Source: an uncultured Sphingomonadaceae bacterium
Lineage (GTDB): Bacteria; Pseudomonadota; Alphaproteobacteria; Sphingomonadales; Sphingomonadaceae
Assembly: GCA_947495985.1 (NCBI GenBank)
Contig: CANMBD010000001.1
Location: 124,001 to 188,000, forward strand
Length of the DNA: 64,000 nt
Direction: 5' to 3'
Part shown: piece by piece, positions 1 through 7,972 of the stretch
Layout: every line of letters begins with the position of its first letter
Numbering within the stretch: the stretch's first letter is position 1
Notes under the pieces: generated by a model
The model's database searches: none
What the model was told of the DNA's origin: nothing
Seen by the model: the letters and a program-made list of their open reading frames with translations, nothing else
Position numbers and translations under genes: made by a program

Positions 1-1
1 T

Positions 2-214
2 CCCTGCGGGCTAAAACCCGAAGATTGTAAACGACCCTGTCAGATCGCCGCTGCCTTTGCTTCTGCAGAGCAGGCTTTTCGAGACAGTTTGGCAGCGGTC
101 TCTTTGGCCGATCTGGCAGGGCAGGTTGTCAGGGATTCCGAACCAGACCATCTGCTCGCCATGATGAACTGGCTGAGCGCGGAGGCGGACCCGCTTAGCG
201 AGAAAAGCGCCTAG
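2..214 (+). CDS. C-terminal end of an unidentified protein (partial)
   Basis: An open frame runs from the left edge to a TAG at 212-214 with no internal stop, giving about 70 residues. It is cysteine-rich at first (PCGLKPEDCKRPC) and then predicted helical and Ala/Leu-rich, ending in SAEADPLSEKSA. No start is visible, so the gene begins outside the window. It is convergent with the monooxygenase gene that ends at 219. I do not recognise the family. The cysteine cluster could bind a metal, but that is a guess; the frame could also be non-coding because only 213 bases are visible. Confidence 0.45.
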   Translation, partial: PCGLKPEDCKRPCQIAAAFASAEQAFRDSLAAVSLADLAGQVVRDSEPDHLLAMMNWLSAEADPLSEKSA

Positions 215-218
215 CCAG

Positions 219-512
219 TCACATAAGCTTGGTCATCGTCTCAAACCGCAAAGGCTCGGCCAGCCAATGGTCATAATTGTCCATCACCGCCTTGGTATAT
301 GGCTTGCCATGATGCTCTTTCAGGGCCGCTTCATCCTGCCATTCTTCATAGAGGAAGATGTGGCCATCATCGGGATTGGACAGCACTGTAAACTGAATAC
401 ATCCCGGTTCTGCGCGAGTTTCCTCAACAATGGCGAGGATAGCATTTTGCGCGTCGGCATGGTGTTCGGATTTTGGGGTGATTTTGGCGAAGCCGAATAG
501 GGTTTTCGTCAT
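219..512 (-). CDS. Antibiotic biosynthesis monooxygenase (ABM/YgiN-like) domain protein
   Basis: This 97-residue protein fits the usual length of single-domain ABM proteins, small dimeric ferredoxin-like folds that oxidise quinols or aromatic substrates without a metal or cofactor. Family features are the early beta strand FGFAKITPK, the central EPGCIQFTVLSNPDDGHIFLYEEWQDEAAL segment region (strand, turn, then the conserved E-W pair) and the HHGKPYTK helix that follows. No signal peptide is present, so it is cytoplasmic. It lies alone between a convergent partial gene and a divergent methyltransferase. The substrate cannot be told from sequence; a role in quinol or reactive-carbonyl detoxification is only inferred from YgiN homologues. 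Confidence 0.85.
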   Translation of the reverse strand: MTKTLFGFAKITPKSEHHADAQNAILAIVEETRAEPGCIQFTVLSNPDDGHIFLYEEWQDEAALKEHHGKPYTKAVMDNYDHWLAEPLRFETMTKLM

Positions 513-655
513 AGGTTCCAGACTTAATATTTGATTGGCCCCCTGCGTCGGTCATTTTCAACCCCTTCGCGTATCGTTGCAAGCCAAAAAATCACTTGAA
601 CCGGAAGCAAATAATAATATGTTATATCATATCATTTATTATGAGGAAGGTAGCT

Positions 656-1408
656 ATGATCAATCCAGGCAATGCGCCGACATCACGGTTTTTGCGCGAT
701 ATTGGTTTGGAGCAGGGCATGCGGGTTCTGGATATTGGCTGTGCGAATGGCCTGTTAACGCGTGAATTGGCTGCGTTGGTCGGAAAGAACGGGCATGTCC
801 ACGGGGTCGACAGTGATGAAGACCGGCTTGCAGAAGCCAGAGATCAGCCCGCTGAACCGGACCAAGCCGATATCACCTATGAGAATGTTGATCTTTCCGG
901 AAGCCTGCCGGACTGGGAGCCATTTGACGCCATCGCCGGTCGCCGGATATTAATGTATCTGCCGGATGCTGAGGAAACAGTGCGGCGATTGACGGCGTCG
1001 CTCAAGCCGGATGGTTTGATGGTCTTTCAGGAGCATAGCGCTATCGGTATGCCATTTGCTGCGCAACCCATTCCGCAGCATGATCAGGCCCATGGCTGGA
1101 TGTGGCGCACCATAGCCGCAGAGCACGGTACCATCACAATGGGCCTCGATCTTCCGAAACTGTTCCGACAGGCAGGATTGGACGTTGATGATTATCACGC
1201 CGAGGCGATTATGCTGGGCTTGGCACGTGGACAGGGAATCGAGGATCTCGCCAGCTACATGGTGGACAGGGTAATTGACGCCGGCGTTGCGGACCGGGAG
1301 ACGATCCAGCCCGATAGTTTGACACAGCGTCTTGCCGGGGAGCGCCAGCTAGCCAGCCCGATTGCCTGGGATATGGCTTATCTGATTGGCGGGAAAAAGC
1401 GGGCGTGA
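656..1408 (+). CDS. Class I SAM-dependent methyltransferase
   Basis: The protein (250 residues) has the Rossmann methyltransferase core: motif I VLDIGCANGLLTREL binds S-adenosylmethionine, an acidic residue follows in HGVDSDEDRL (motif II), and the DISYENVDL-like and FDAIAGRRILMYLPD segments match motifs post-I and IV. The frame is open further upstream to a TTG at 596, but I chose ATG 656 because GAGGAAGG (643-650) stands five bases before it. The C-terminal part resembles UbiE/Methyltransf_25-type enzymes acting on small molecules, with no target recognition domain. Substrate unknown. It is divergent from the ABM gene and convergent with ispG, with only 23 bases separating the stops, so it is probably a single-gene unit. 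Confidence 0.85.
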   Translation: MINPGNAPTSRFLRDIGLEQGMRVLDIGCANGLLTRELAALVGKNGHVHGVDSDEDRLAEARDQPAEPDQADITYENVDLSGSLPDWEPFDAIAGRRILMYLPDAEETVRRLTASLKPDGLMVFQEHSAIGMPFAAQPIPQHDQAHGWMWRTIAAEHGTITMGLDLPKLFRQAGLDVDDYHAEAIMLGLARGQGIEDLASYMVDRVIDAGVADRETIQPDSLTQRLAGERQLASPIAWDMAYLIGGKKRA

Positions 1409-1431
1409 CTCTTAAGCGTTGAGGAGCGGTA

Positions 1432-2568
1432 TTACTCTGCCGCTTCGACCTGTTCCGTCGCCGCTTCAATCTCGGCTGCTTTGGCTTCGACCAGCTTCAC
1501 GATATGGTCGACCATATCGCCATCAGCGACATGATGATCGGTCACGCCGGACAGATACACCATATGTTTGCCAGCGCCGCCGCCGGTTATGCCGATATCG
1601 GTCTCGCGCGCTTCCCCGGGGCCGTTGACGACGCAGCCGAGGACAGACAGCGACAAGGGCGTGCGGATGTGTTGCAGGCGTTCTTCCAAAGTCTGGACCG
1701 TGCGGATCACATCAAAGCCTTGCCGCGCGCAGCTGGGGCAGCTCACGACACGAACGCCGCGGGTGCGCAAACCCAGGGATTTGAGCATTTCATAGCCAAC
1801 CCGGACTTCTTCTTCCGGCTCGGCAGACAGGCTGACCCGGATCGTGTCGCCAATCCCCGCCCAAAGCAGATTGCCCATGCCGATGGAGCTTTTGACCGTG
1901 CCGCCGATCAGGCCGCCCGCCTCTGTAATACCGAGATGCAGCGGGCAATCCACCGCATCGGCCAACTGCGAATAAGCAGCTACCGCCAGAAACACGTCTG
2001 ACGCTTTGACCGCAACCTTATACTCGTGAAAATCATGATCCTGCAGAATCTTGATGTGATCGAGCGCGCTTTCGACCAGCGCCTCGGGACAGGGTTCTCC
2101 ATATTTTTCGAGCAGGTCCTTTTCCAAACTGCCGGCATTTACCCCGATACGTATCGCGCAGCCATTGGCCTTGGCCGCATCGACCACTTCCTTGACCCTT
2201 TCGGCGCTGCCAATATTGCCGGGATTGATCCGCAGGCAGGCCGCGCCTGCCTCGGCGGCTTCGATGCCGCGCTTATAATGAAAGTGAATATCCGCCACGA
2301 TCGGTACACGGCTGGCGCGAACGATTTGCTTGAGTGCTGTCGTACTTTCGACATCAGGGCAGGACACCCTGATGATATCGACACCGGCCTCTTCACAACG
2401 GCGGATCTGGTCAATGGTCGCCTTGGGGTCGCTGGTCAGCGTGTTGGTCATTGTCTGAACGGTAATCGGTGAATCCCCGCCCACCGGCACGTCACCGACC
2501 ATAATCTGGCGGCTCTTGCGGCGCTCTATATCGCGCCATGGACGCAGGGAGGGATTATCGGCTGTCAT
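1432..2568 (-). CDS. ispG: 4-hydroxy-3-methylbut-2-enyl diphosphate synthase
   Basis: IspG (GcpE) converts 2-C-methyl-D-erythritol 2,4-cyclodiphosphate to HMBPP, the penultimate step of the non-mevalonate isoprenoid pathway, using a [4Fe-4S] cluster and flavodoxin or ferredoxin electrons. The 378-residue length fits the bacterial two-domain form. The N-terminal TIM barrel carries [20 protein letters not shown] and DIHFHYKRG; the C-terminal domain carries the three cluster cysteines in CPSCARQG and CVVNGPGEA plus the conserved Glu. The short Ala/Glu-rich tail after IVKLVEAKA is typical of alphaproteobacteria. Presence of ispG shows that the host makes isoprenoids (quinones, carotenoids) by the MEP route. 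It stands as a single gene, divergent from the SDR gene at 2686. Confidence 0.97.
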   Translation of the reverse strand: MTADNPSLRPWRDIERRKSRQIMVGDVPVGGDSPITVQTMTNTLTSDPKATIDQIRRCEEAGVDIIRVSCPDVESTTALKQIVRASRVPIVADIHFHYKRGIEAAEAGAACLRINPGNIGSAERVKEVVDAAKANGCAIRIGVNAGSLEKDLLEKYGEPCPEALVESALDHIKILQDHDFHEYKVAVKASDVFLAVAAYSQLADAVDCPLHLGITEAGGLIGGTVKSSIGMGNLLWAGIGDTIRVSLSAEPEEEVRVGYEMLKSLGLRTRGVRVVSCPSCARQGFDVIRTVQTLEERLQHIRTPLSLSVLGCVVNGPGEARETDIGITGGGAGKHMVYLSGVTDHHVADGDMVDHIVKLVEAKAAEIEAATEQVEAAE

Positions 2569-2685
2569 GATGGGAACCTGTCACAAAATTGCTCGTTCCA
2601 TGCTATATAGCGGTTTCATACCGCTGGTGCGAGGGGCGATTGCGTCTGCATCCCAAAAAAGCACAATATTATAGAGGAAATAATC

Positions 2686-3351
2686 ATGGGAACTGTTCTG
2701 ATAACCGGCGCCAATCGCGGTATTGGACTGGAAATGGCGAAACAATATGCCGACAATGGCTGGAATGTTATTGGCACCGCGCGGGAACCGGAGAAGGCCG
2801 AAGAATTGAACGCCATTGGCAATGCCAAAACGATGCAGCTGGATGCGGCGGATGACGATAGTGTCGCAAATTTCATGAACCAACTCGGCGACCAGCCGGT
2901 TGACCTTTACATCAACAATGCCGGTATTTTCGGTCCGCAGGAATTTGACCGCGATGGCTGGTTGGAGCTGTTCAACGTCAATGTTGTCGCGCCGGTAAAG
3001 CTTGCGAACGCATTGAAGGACAATGTTGCCAAATCAAATGACAAGAAGATGGTCGTGATCTCCAGCCAGGTCGGTAGTATTGCTGAAAATGACAGCGGTG
3101 AGATGATGTATTATCGTTCCAGCAAGGCGGCTGTGAACCAGGCTTGGAAATCCCTGTCCAACCAGTGGAAGGATGAGGGGCTGACCCTCACCATGATGCA
3201 CCCCGGCTGGGTCCAGACCGATATGGGAGGTCCCCATGCCGACTTGACCCCGCAGGAAAGTGTGAGCGGAATGCGCGAGGTAATCGATAATCTTGATCAT
3301 GCGCAGACGGGAATGTTTCATGATTATAGCGGCCGCGAAATCCCTTGGTAA
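2686..3351 (+). CDS. Short-chain dehydrogenase/reductase (C-factor-like)
   Basis: A 221-residue classical SDR with the cofactor motif TGANRGIG near residue 6, the stabilising NNAG motif, and a catalytic Ser-Tyr-Lys set (ISS at about 125, then YYRSSKAA with the YxxxK). The short length and the PGWVQTDMGG substrate loop resemble CsgA/C-factor and sniffer-like SDRs rather than fatty-acid reductases. The start ATG has GAGG eight bases upstream. Predicted cytoplasmic NAD(P)-dependent oxidoreductase; substrate unknown. It is followed 80 bases later by a secreted asparaginase with its own ribosome binding site, so cotranscription is possible but not required. Confidence 0.9.
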   Translation: MGTVLITGANRGIGLEMAKQYADNGWNVIGTAREPEKAEELNAIGNAKTMQLDAADDDSVANFMNQLGDQPVDLYINNAGIFGPQEFDRDGWLELFNVNVVAPVKLANALKDNVAKSNDKKMVVISSQVGSIAENDSGEMMYYRSSKAAVNQAWKSLSNQWKDEGLTLTMMHPGWVQTDMGGPHADLTPQESVSGMREVIDNLDHAQTGMFHDYSGREIPW

Positions 3352-3431
3352 ATCTTCATGATGCGTGGACACAGGACAATGGTTGCGGCTCTGGCAATTG
3401 GTGCTAAACCTTTGCCAAAAGGAGCCGCTTC

Positions 3432-4535
3432 ATGTCCAAGTTCGCAATCATCGCGCCGGTTTTAGCCATGGCCGCGCTGGCCCTCGGCAGTTCAGCGTCC
3501 GCGCAGGCTTTTGAAGATGACAGCTGGTCGATCGCCATACACGGCGGTGCGGGCACGATCGAACGTGAGAAGATTACGCCGGAGAAAGACGCGGAAATCC
3601 GCGCTGCTCTGAACGCCGCCTTGACCGAAGGCTCCAAAATCCTGAAAGCCGGCGGTAGTGCGATGGAGGCGATTACGGCCACGATCGTCCTGTTGGAAAA
3701 TGACCCAAATTTCAACGCCGGCAAAGGTGCAGTGTATACTTGGGATAAAACCAACGAACTCGACGCCAGTATCATGGATGGCAGTGACCTCTCCGCAGGT
3801 GCTGTGGCCGGTGTCACGGCGACGAAAAACCCGATCTTGCTGGCCCGCGCGGTCAAGGACAACAGCCCGCATGTCATGCTGTCCGGCAAAGGCGCGGACC
3901 AGTTCAGCCGCGAGCAGGGGTTGGAGCAGGCAACGCCAGACTATTACGCCACGCCGCGTCGTCTCAAACAGATAGAAGATGTGCTGGCTCAGCAAGTCAG
4001 CGCAGCGGATGTCGATTATAAATTCGGTACCGTCGGGGCCGTCGCGATGGACCGCAAAGGCAATATGGCTGCAGGAACCAGCACTGGCGGGATGACTGGC
4101 AAAAGATGGGGCCGGATTGGTGACAGCCCGGTGATCGGCGCGGGTACCTATGCCCGAAACCGCAGCTGCGCGATCTCCGCGACCGGGGCTGGCGAATATT
4201 TCATCCGCCTAGGCGTTGCGCATGAAATCTGCGCTCGCATCTGGACCCGCTTTCTCGTCGTCCGCGACGAAGTGCAGGCGACGGTCCCCACAGACAAGGA
4301 CGGCGTGCCCGAATATTATGTCCACGCCAGCGAATTTATGCTGCCGGACGACGAAGTCCAGAAAATTGCCGATGATGTGATCGCCGAGCTCGGTGAGATT
4401 GGCGGCACCGGTGGGATCATATTCGCCACGCCTTGGGGCCAAGCAGGGTATAGCTTCAATACGCCCGGCATGTATCGCGGCCGCGCGACGAGCGACGGCT
4501 CGGCAAGTGTTTCCATATATGGCGATGAAGAGTAG
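3432..4535 (+). CDS. Isoaspartyl peptidase / plant-type L-asparaginase, exported
   Basis: A 367-residue N-terminal-nucleophile hydrolase precursor. A signal peptide (MSKFAIIAPVLAMAALALG, Ala-rich cleavage region SASAQA) suggests a periplasmic enzyme. The mature chain starts with the family motif IAIHGGAGTI, and autocleavage is expected just before Thr200 in the GTVGAVAMD motif, freeing the threonine nucleophile. The GTSTGGMTGKRWGRIGDSP segment supplies substrate-binding residues and is followed by GAGTYA, as in EcAIII and human ASRGL1. It hydrolyses asparagine or isoaspartyl dipeptides from damaged proteins. AAGGAG seven bases before the ATG supports the start. The periplasmic form is common in this order and suggests peptide scavenging. 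Confidence 0.95.
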   Translation: MSKFAIIAPVLAMAALALGSSASAQAFEDDSWSIAIHGGAGTIEREKITPEKDAEIRAALNAALTEGSKILKAGGSAMEAITATIVLLENDPNFNAGKGAVYTWDKTNELDASIMDGSDLSAGAVAGVTATKNPILLARAVKDNSPHVMLSGKGADQFSREQGLEQATPDYYATPRRLKQIEDVLAQQVSAADVDYKFGTVGAVAMDRKGNMAAGTSTGGMTGKRWGRIGDSPVIGAGTYARNRSCAISATGAGEYFIRLGVAHEICARIWTRFLVVRDEVQATVPTDKDGVPEYYVHASEFMLPDDEVQKIADDVIAELGEIGGTGGIIFATPWGQAGYSFNTPGMYRGRATSDGSASVSIYGDEE

Positions 4536-4578
4536 ATTCCCGCTTCCCCTCTCTTAATCACTCGGTTAAACCGAGACC

Positions 4579-6102
4579 ATGACATGGAAACCGGAAATTG
4601 AAGAGCTGCGCGAGCGGCAGCGGCTGGCAGAAAAAATGGGCGGGGAGGAGAAAGTTTCTCGCCAGCATGGGCGCGGCAAGCTTGATGCCCGGGCGCGGAT
4701 AGCCGGAATTGTTGACGAAGGGTCGTTTCGCGAGATTGGCAAGATTGCCGGGCGCGGGACCTATAACGAAAAAGCGGAATTTGAGGATTTTGCACCGAGC
4801 AATCTGATCTTTGGCCGTGCCAATATCGAAGGCCGCCCAGTGGTTGCGAGTGCCGATGATTTTACTGTTCGCGGCGGCGCGGCGGATGCTGCGTTGCACC
4901 GCAAGTTTACCCAATGCGAAAAAATGGCCCATACGCTGGGCATCCCCATGATCCGGATGATTGATGGCACCGGTGGTGGCGGTTCCGTCAAATCACTGGA
5001 GGATATGGGCTTCACCTATGTCCCTGCAGTGCCCGGTTGGGAAGATATTATCAAAAATCAGGAAACGGTACCGGTCGTAGCGCTGGCGCTTGGACCGACG
5101 GCAGGTATGGGCGCTGCGCGGACTGTGGCGAGTCACTATTCGATCATGGTGCGCGGGCTGTCGCAACTATTTGCGGCCGGCCCTGCCGTTGCTGCCGCAA
5201 TTGGTGACAACCTGACCAAGGAAGAACTGGGCGGCAGCGAGATTCATGCCCGTAATGGCGTTGTTGATGAGGAGGTTGGCAGCGAGGCCGAAGCTTTCGC
5301 GACGGCGCGCAAATTCCTGTCGTACCTGCCAAGCAATATCAACCAGCGCGCCGAACGAGTAGCGACGAGCGATCCTGCCGGTCGGCGCGATGAAGCTCTG
5401 CTCTCGGCCGTTCCGCGCGGTGACAAGCAAGTCTACTCCATGCGCAAGATCATGGACTCGGTTTTCGACAAGGGCTCGGTTTTCGAGATGGGCAAACGTT
5501 GGGGCAGGGCGGCTATTACGGCCTTTGCGAGGCTGGATGGTTACCCGGTGGCAGTGCTGGCCAATGACCCCAGTTTTCTGGGTGGTAGCTGGGAAGCAAA
5601 GTCATCGGAAAAGGTCGAGCGTTTTGCAAAACTCGCAGACCAATTCCGCCTGCCGGTCGTCCATCTGGTTGATAATCCCGGTTTCATGATCGGCGAGGAT
5701 GCCGAACGCACGGGCACAATCCGCTATGGCGTACAGGCGATGAATGCAGTCTACAAAGCGACTGTGCCGTGGGCCAGCATCATCGTGCGGCGGGCCTACG
5801 GGATTGCGGGCAGCGCGATGTCCAATGCGGAGAATTTCCAATATCGTTTTGCTTGGCCGAGCGGCGATTGGGGGTCATTGCCGATCGCAGGCGGGCTGGA
5901 GGTTGCCTACAAGGCAGACATTGAAGCGTCCGAAGATCCAGCGGCCCGGCTGGAAGAGATCAAGGCCAAACTCAATCAGGTCACATCTCCGTTCCGCACG
6001 GCGGAGCAGTTCAGCGTCGAGGATATCATCGACCCGCGGGAGACAAGGCCGCTGCTATGCGAGTTTGCTGATCTGGCGTGGCGCAAATTGGGGGTCGAAT
6101 AG
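4579..6102 (+). CDS. Acyl-CoA carboxylase carboxyltransferase (beta) subunit
   Basis: This 507-residue protein has the two crotonase-like halves of biotin-dependent carboxyltransferases (PccB/MccB/AccD-type). The N-half has RGKLDARARI, the ARVVASADDFTVRGG-like segment (here RPVVASADDFT) and the oxyanion region GTGGGGSVKSLEDMG; the C-half has AVLANDPSFLGGSW, HLVDNPGFMIG and RAYGIAGSAM. It moves the carboxyl group from carboxybiotin to a short-chain or branched acyl-CoA. No biotin carboxylase or carrier gene lies nearby, so the partner is encoded elsewhere. The substrate (propionyl-, methylcrotonyl- or geranyl-CoA) cannot be set from sequence. The ribosome binding site is weak. It is convergent with the ABC exporter, with only seven bases between the stops. 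Confidence 0.92.
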   Translation: MTWKPEIEELRERQRLAEKMGGEEKVSRQHGRGKLDARARIAGIVDEGSFREIGKIAGRGTYNEKAEFEDFAPSNLIFGRANIEGRPVVASADDFTVRGGAADAALHRKFTQCEKMAHTLGIPMIRMIDGTGGGGSVKSLEDMGFTYVPAVPGWEDIIKNQETVPVVALALGPTAGMGAARTVASHYSIMVRGLSQLFAAGPAVAAAIGDNLTKEELGGSEIHARNGVVDEEVGSEAEAFATARKFLSYLPSNINQRAERVATSDPAGRRDEALLSAVPRGDKQVYSMRKIMDSVFDKGSVFEMGKRWGRAAITAFARLDGYPVAVLANDPSFLGGSWEAKSSEKVERFAKLADQFRLPVVHLVDNPGFMIGEDAERTGTIRYGVQAMNAVYKATVPWASIIVRRAYGIAGSAMSNAENFQYRFAWPSGDWGSLPIAGGLEVAYKADIEASEDPAARLEEIKAKLNQVTSPFRTAEQFSVEDIIDPRETRPLLCEFADLAWRKLGVE

Positions 6103-6109
6103 AGCTTTT

Positions 6110-7918
6110 CTAGACCTGCTCCAATTGCCGGTCCTCCGCCTGTCTTTGCCACATTTCCGCATAGAGACCCTCTTCGGCAAGCAGCGCGCGGTGATTGCCG
6201 CGCTCTGCGATCCGGCCTTCGTTGAGAACGATAATCTCGTCTGCATGGGTGATAGTCGATAGCCGGTGCGCGATAATCAGGGTGGTGCGGCGTTCCGAGA
6301 TTTTGGCGAGTGTCGCCTGAATCTCGTCTTCGGTCCGACTGTCTAACGCTGATGTTGCTTCGTCCAATATCAGGATCGGCGGATTTTTGAGCAGGGTACG
6401 GGCAATCGCCACCCGCTGTTTCTCGCCGCCGGACAGTTTGAGACCACGTTCGCCGACCTGCGTATCATAGCCGTCGGGCAGTTTAGCGATAAAGCCATCC
6501 AGCGCGGCTCCGCGCGCTGCTTCTTCGATCTCTGCCTGGGTCGCGCCTTCTCGGCCATAGCCGATATTATACCCGATCGTGTCGTTGAACAGCACGCTGT
6601 CCTGCGGCACGATGCCGATGGCGCCGCGCAGGCTGTTCTGGGTGACATCGGAAATGTCCTGGCCATCGATCAGGATACGCCCAGCCTGCGGGTCATAAAA
6701 GCGGAACAGCAAGCGCGCGAGGGTGGATTTGCCAGCACCGGAAGGTCCGACAATAGCCAGCGTCCCGTCGGGCGGCACTTCAAAGCTGAGACCATGGAGG
6801 ATGGCGCGATCCTCATCATAAGCAAAAGCGACATCTTCAAACGCGACCTGTCCCGTGCTGACATTCAGTGTCGCTGCACCCGGTTTGTCTGTAATTTCCG
6901 GATCGGTGTCGATCAGTTTGAACATCGCATCCATATCTACGAGACCCTGGCGGATCGTACGATAAACCATGCCGAGCAGATCCAGCGGCCGGAATAATTG
7001 CATCAGCAGCGCGTTGACTAGCACCAGATCACCGACCGTCAGCTGCCCCTGGCTCCAGCCATAGACGCTGTAGCTCATCGCCCCGAACATGGTCAGGTTG
7101 GTGATGATCGATTGCCCGATATTGAGCATGCCCAGAGAATTTTCCGATTTGACCGCCGCATTGGCCCAATCCTGCATTGCCCGGTTATATCGTTCGCCCT
7201 CACGTTTTTCGGCGGTAAAATATTTCACGGTCTCGTAGTTAAGCAGCGCATCGACGGAACGGCCAATCGCCCGTGTGTCCATATCATTCATTTCCGCACG
7301 CAGGGCATTGCGCCAGTCAGTTACCTTGCGGGTGAATGTAATATAGATGGCCACCATTGCGACGGTTGCGGCGACCAGACCAAAGCCGAATTTCACCTGA
7401 AAAATGACTAGCACCGCGATCAGCTCGATTAATGTCGGGGCGATGTTGAACAGTAGAAAATAGAGCATGATGTCGATACTCTTCGTTCCCCGTTCGATGA
7501 CTTTCGTAATCTCGCCGGTGCGGCGACCGAGATGAAAGCGCAGAGACAGTTGATGCAGATGCGCGAAAACGTTTGTGGCAAGACGCCGCGCCGCTTCCTG
7601 TCCGACTTTCTCGAAGACGATGTTGCGCAGATTGTCGAACATCACCTGACCAAAGCGCGCCAATCCATAGGCAGCGACCAAAGCCAGCAACACGGTGAGC
7701 GCCGCTTCTGTGCCCGCCGTCATTCCGTCGACGACCGCTTTGTAAGCAAAGGGCATGGAGAGTACGGCTGCCTTGGCACAAAGCACGAGCAATCCGGCAA
7801 TGACGATACGCACACGCAAAGCCGGTTCATCCTTTGGCCACAAATAGGGCAGGAAGCGCTTTAGCGTCGGGATCATCGGCGGGTCGATTTGACCCTTTGT
7901 GCTTTGGTCTGGTGGCAT
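6110..7918 (-). CDS. ABC exporter, Atm1/HMT1-type (fused permease and ATPase)
   Basis: A 602-residue half-transporter that works as a homodimer. Residues about 15-330 form the six-helix type-1 exporter membrane domain, with RTGEITKVIERGTKSID and YFTAEKREGERYN, which are characteristic of mitochondrial Atm1 and its bacterial homologues. The ATPase domain follows: Walker A GPSGAGKST, Q-loop IVPQDSVLFNDTI, signature LSGGEKQRVAIA, Walker B ILILDEATSALD and the switch His in IIAHRLST. Known relatives export glutathione-metal or persulfide conjugates, which links it to metal tolerance and Fe-S homeostasis. It has no attached accessory gene and is divergent from nothing; the TonB receptor lies upstream on the same strand, 54 bases away. 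Confidence 0.93.
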   Translation of the reverse strand: MPPDQSTKGQIDPPMIPTLKRFLPYLWPKDEPALRVRIVIAGLLVLCAKAAVLSMPFAYKAVVDGMTAGTEAALTVLLALVAAYGLARFGQVMFDNLRNIVFEKVGQEAARRLATNVFAHLHQLSLRFHLGRRTGEITKVIERGTKSIDIMLYFLLFNIAPTLIELIAVLVIFQVKFGFGLVAATVAMVAIYITFTRKVTDWRNALRAEMNDMDTRAIGRSVDALLNYETVKYFTAEKREGERYNRAMQDWANAAVKSENSLGMLNIGQSIITNLTMFGAMSYSVYGWSQGQLTVGDLVLVNALLMQLFRPLDLLGMVYRTIRQGLVDMDAMFKLIDTDPEITDKPGAATLNVSTGQVAFEDVAFAYDEDRAILHGLSFEVPPDGTLAIVGPSGAGKSTLARLLFRFYDPQAGRILIDGQDISDVTQNSLRGAIGIVPQDSVLFNDTIGYNIGYGREGATQAEIEEAARGAALDGFIAKLPDGYDTQVGERGLKLSGGEKQRVAIARTLLKNPPILILDEATSALDSRTEDEIQATLAKISERRTTLIIAHRLSTITHADEIIVLNEGRIAERGNHRALLAEEGLYAEMWQRQAEDRQLEQV

Positions 7919-7972
7919 AACTCGGATGTAGGGATGCCGTCGGCGCTTGTCTATGTACGGTGCTGCGTAACT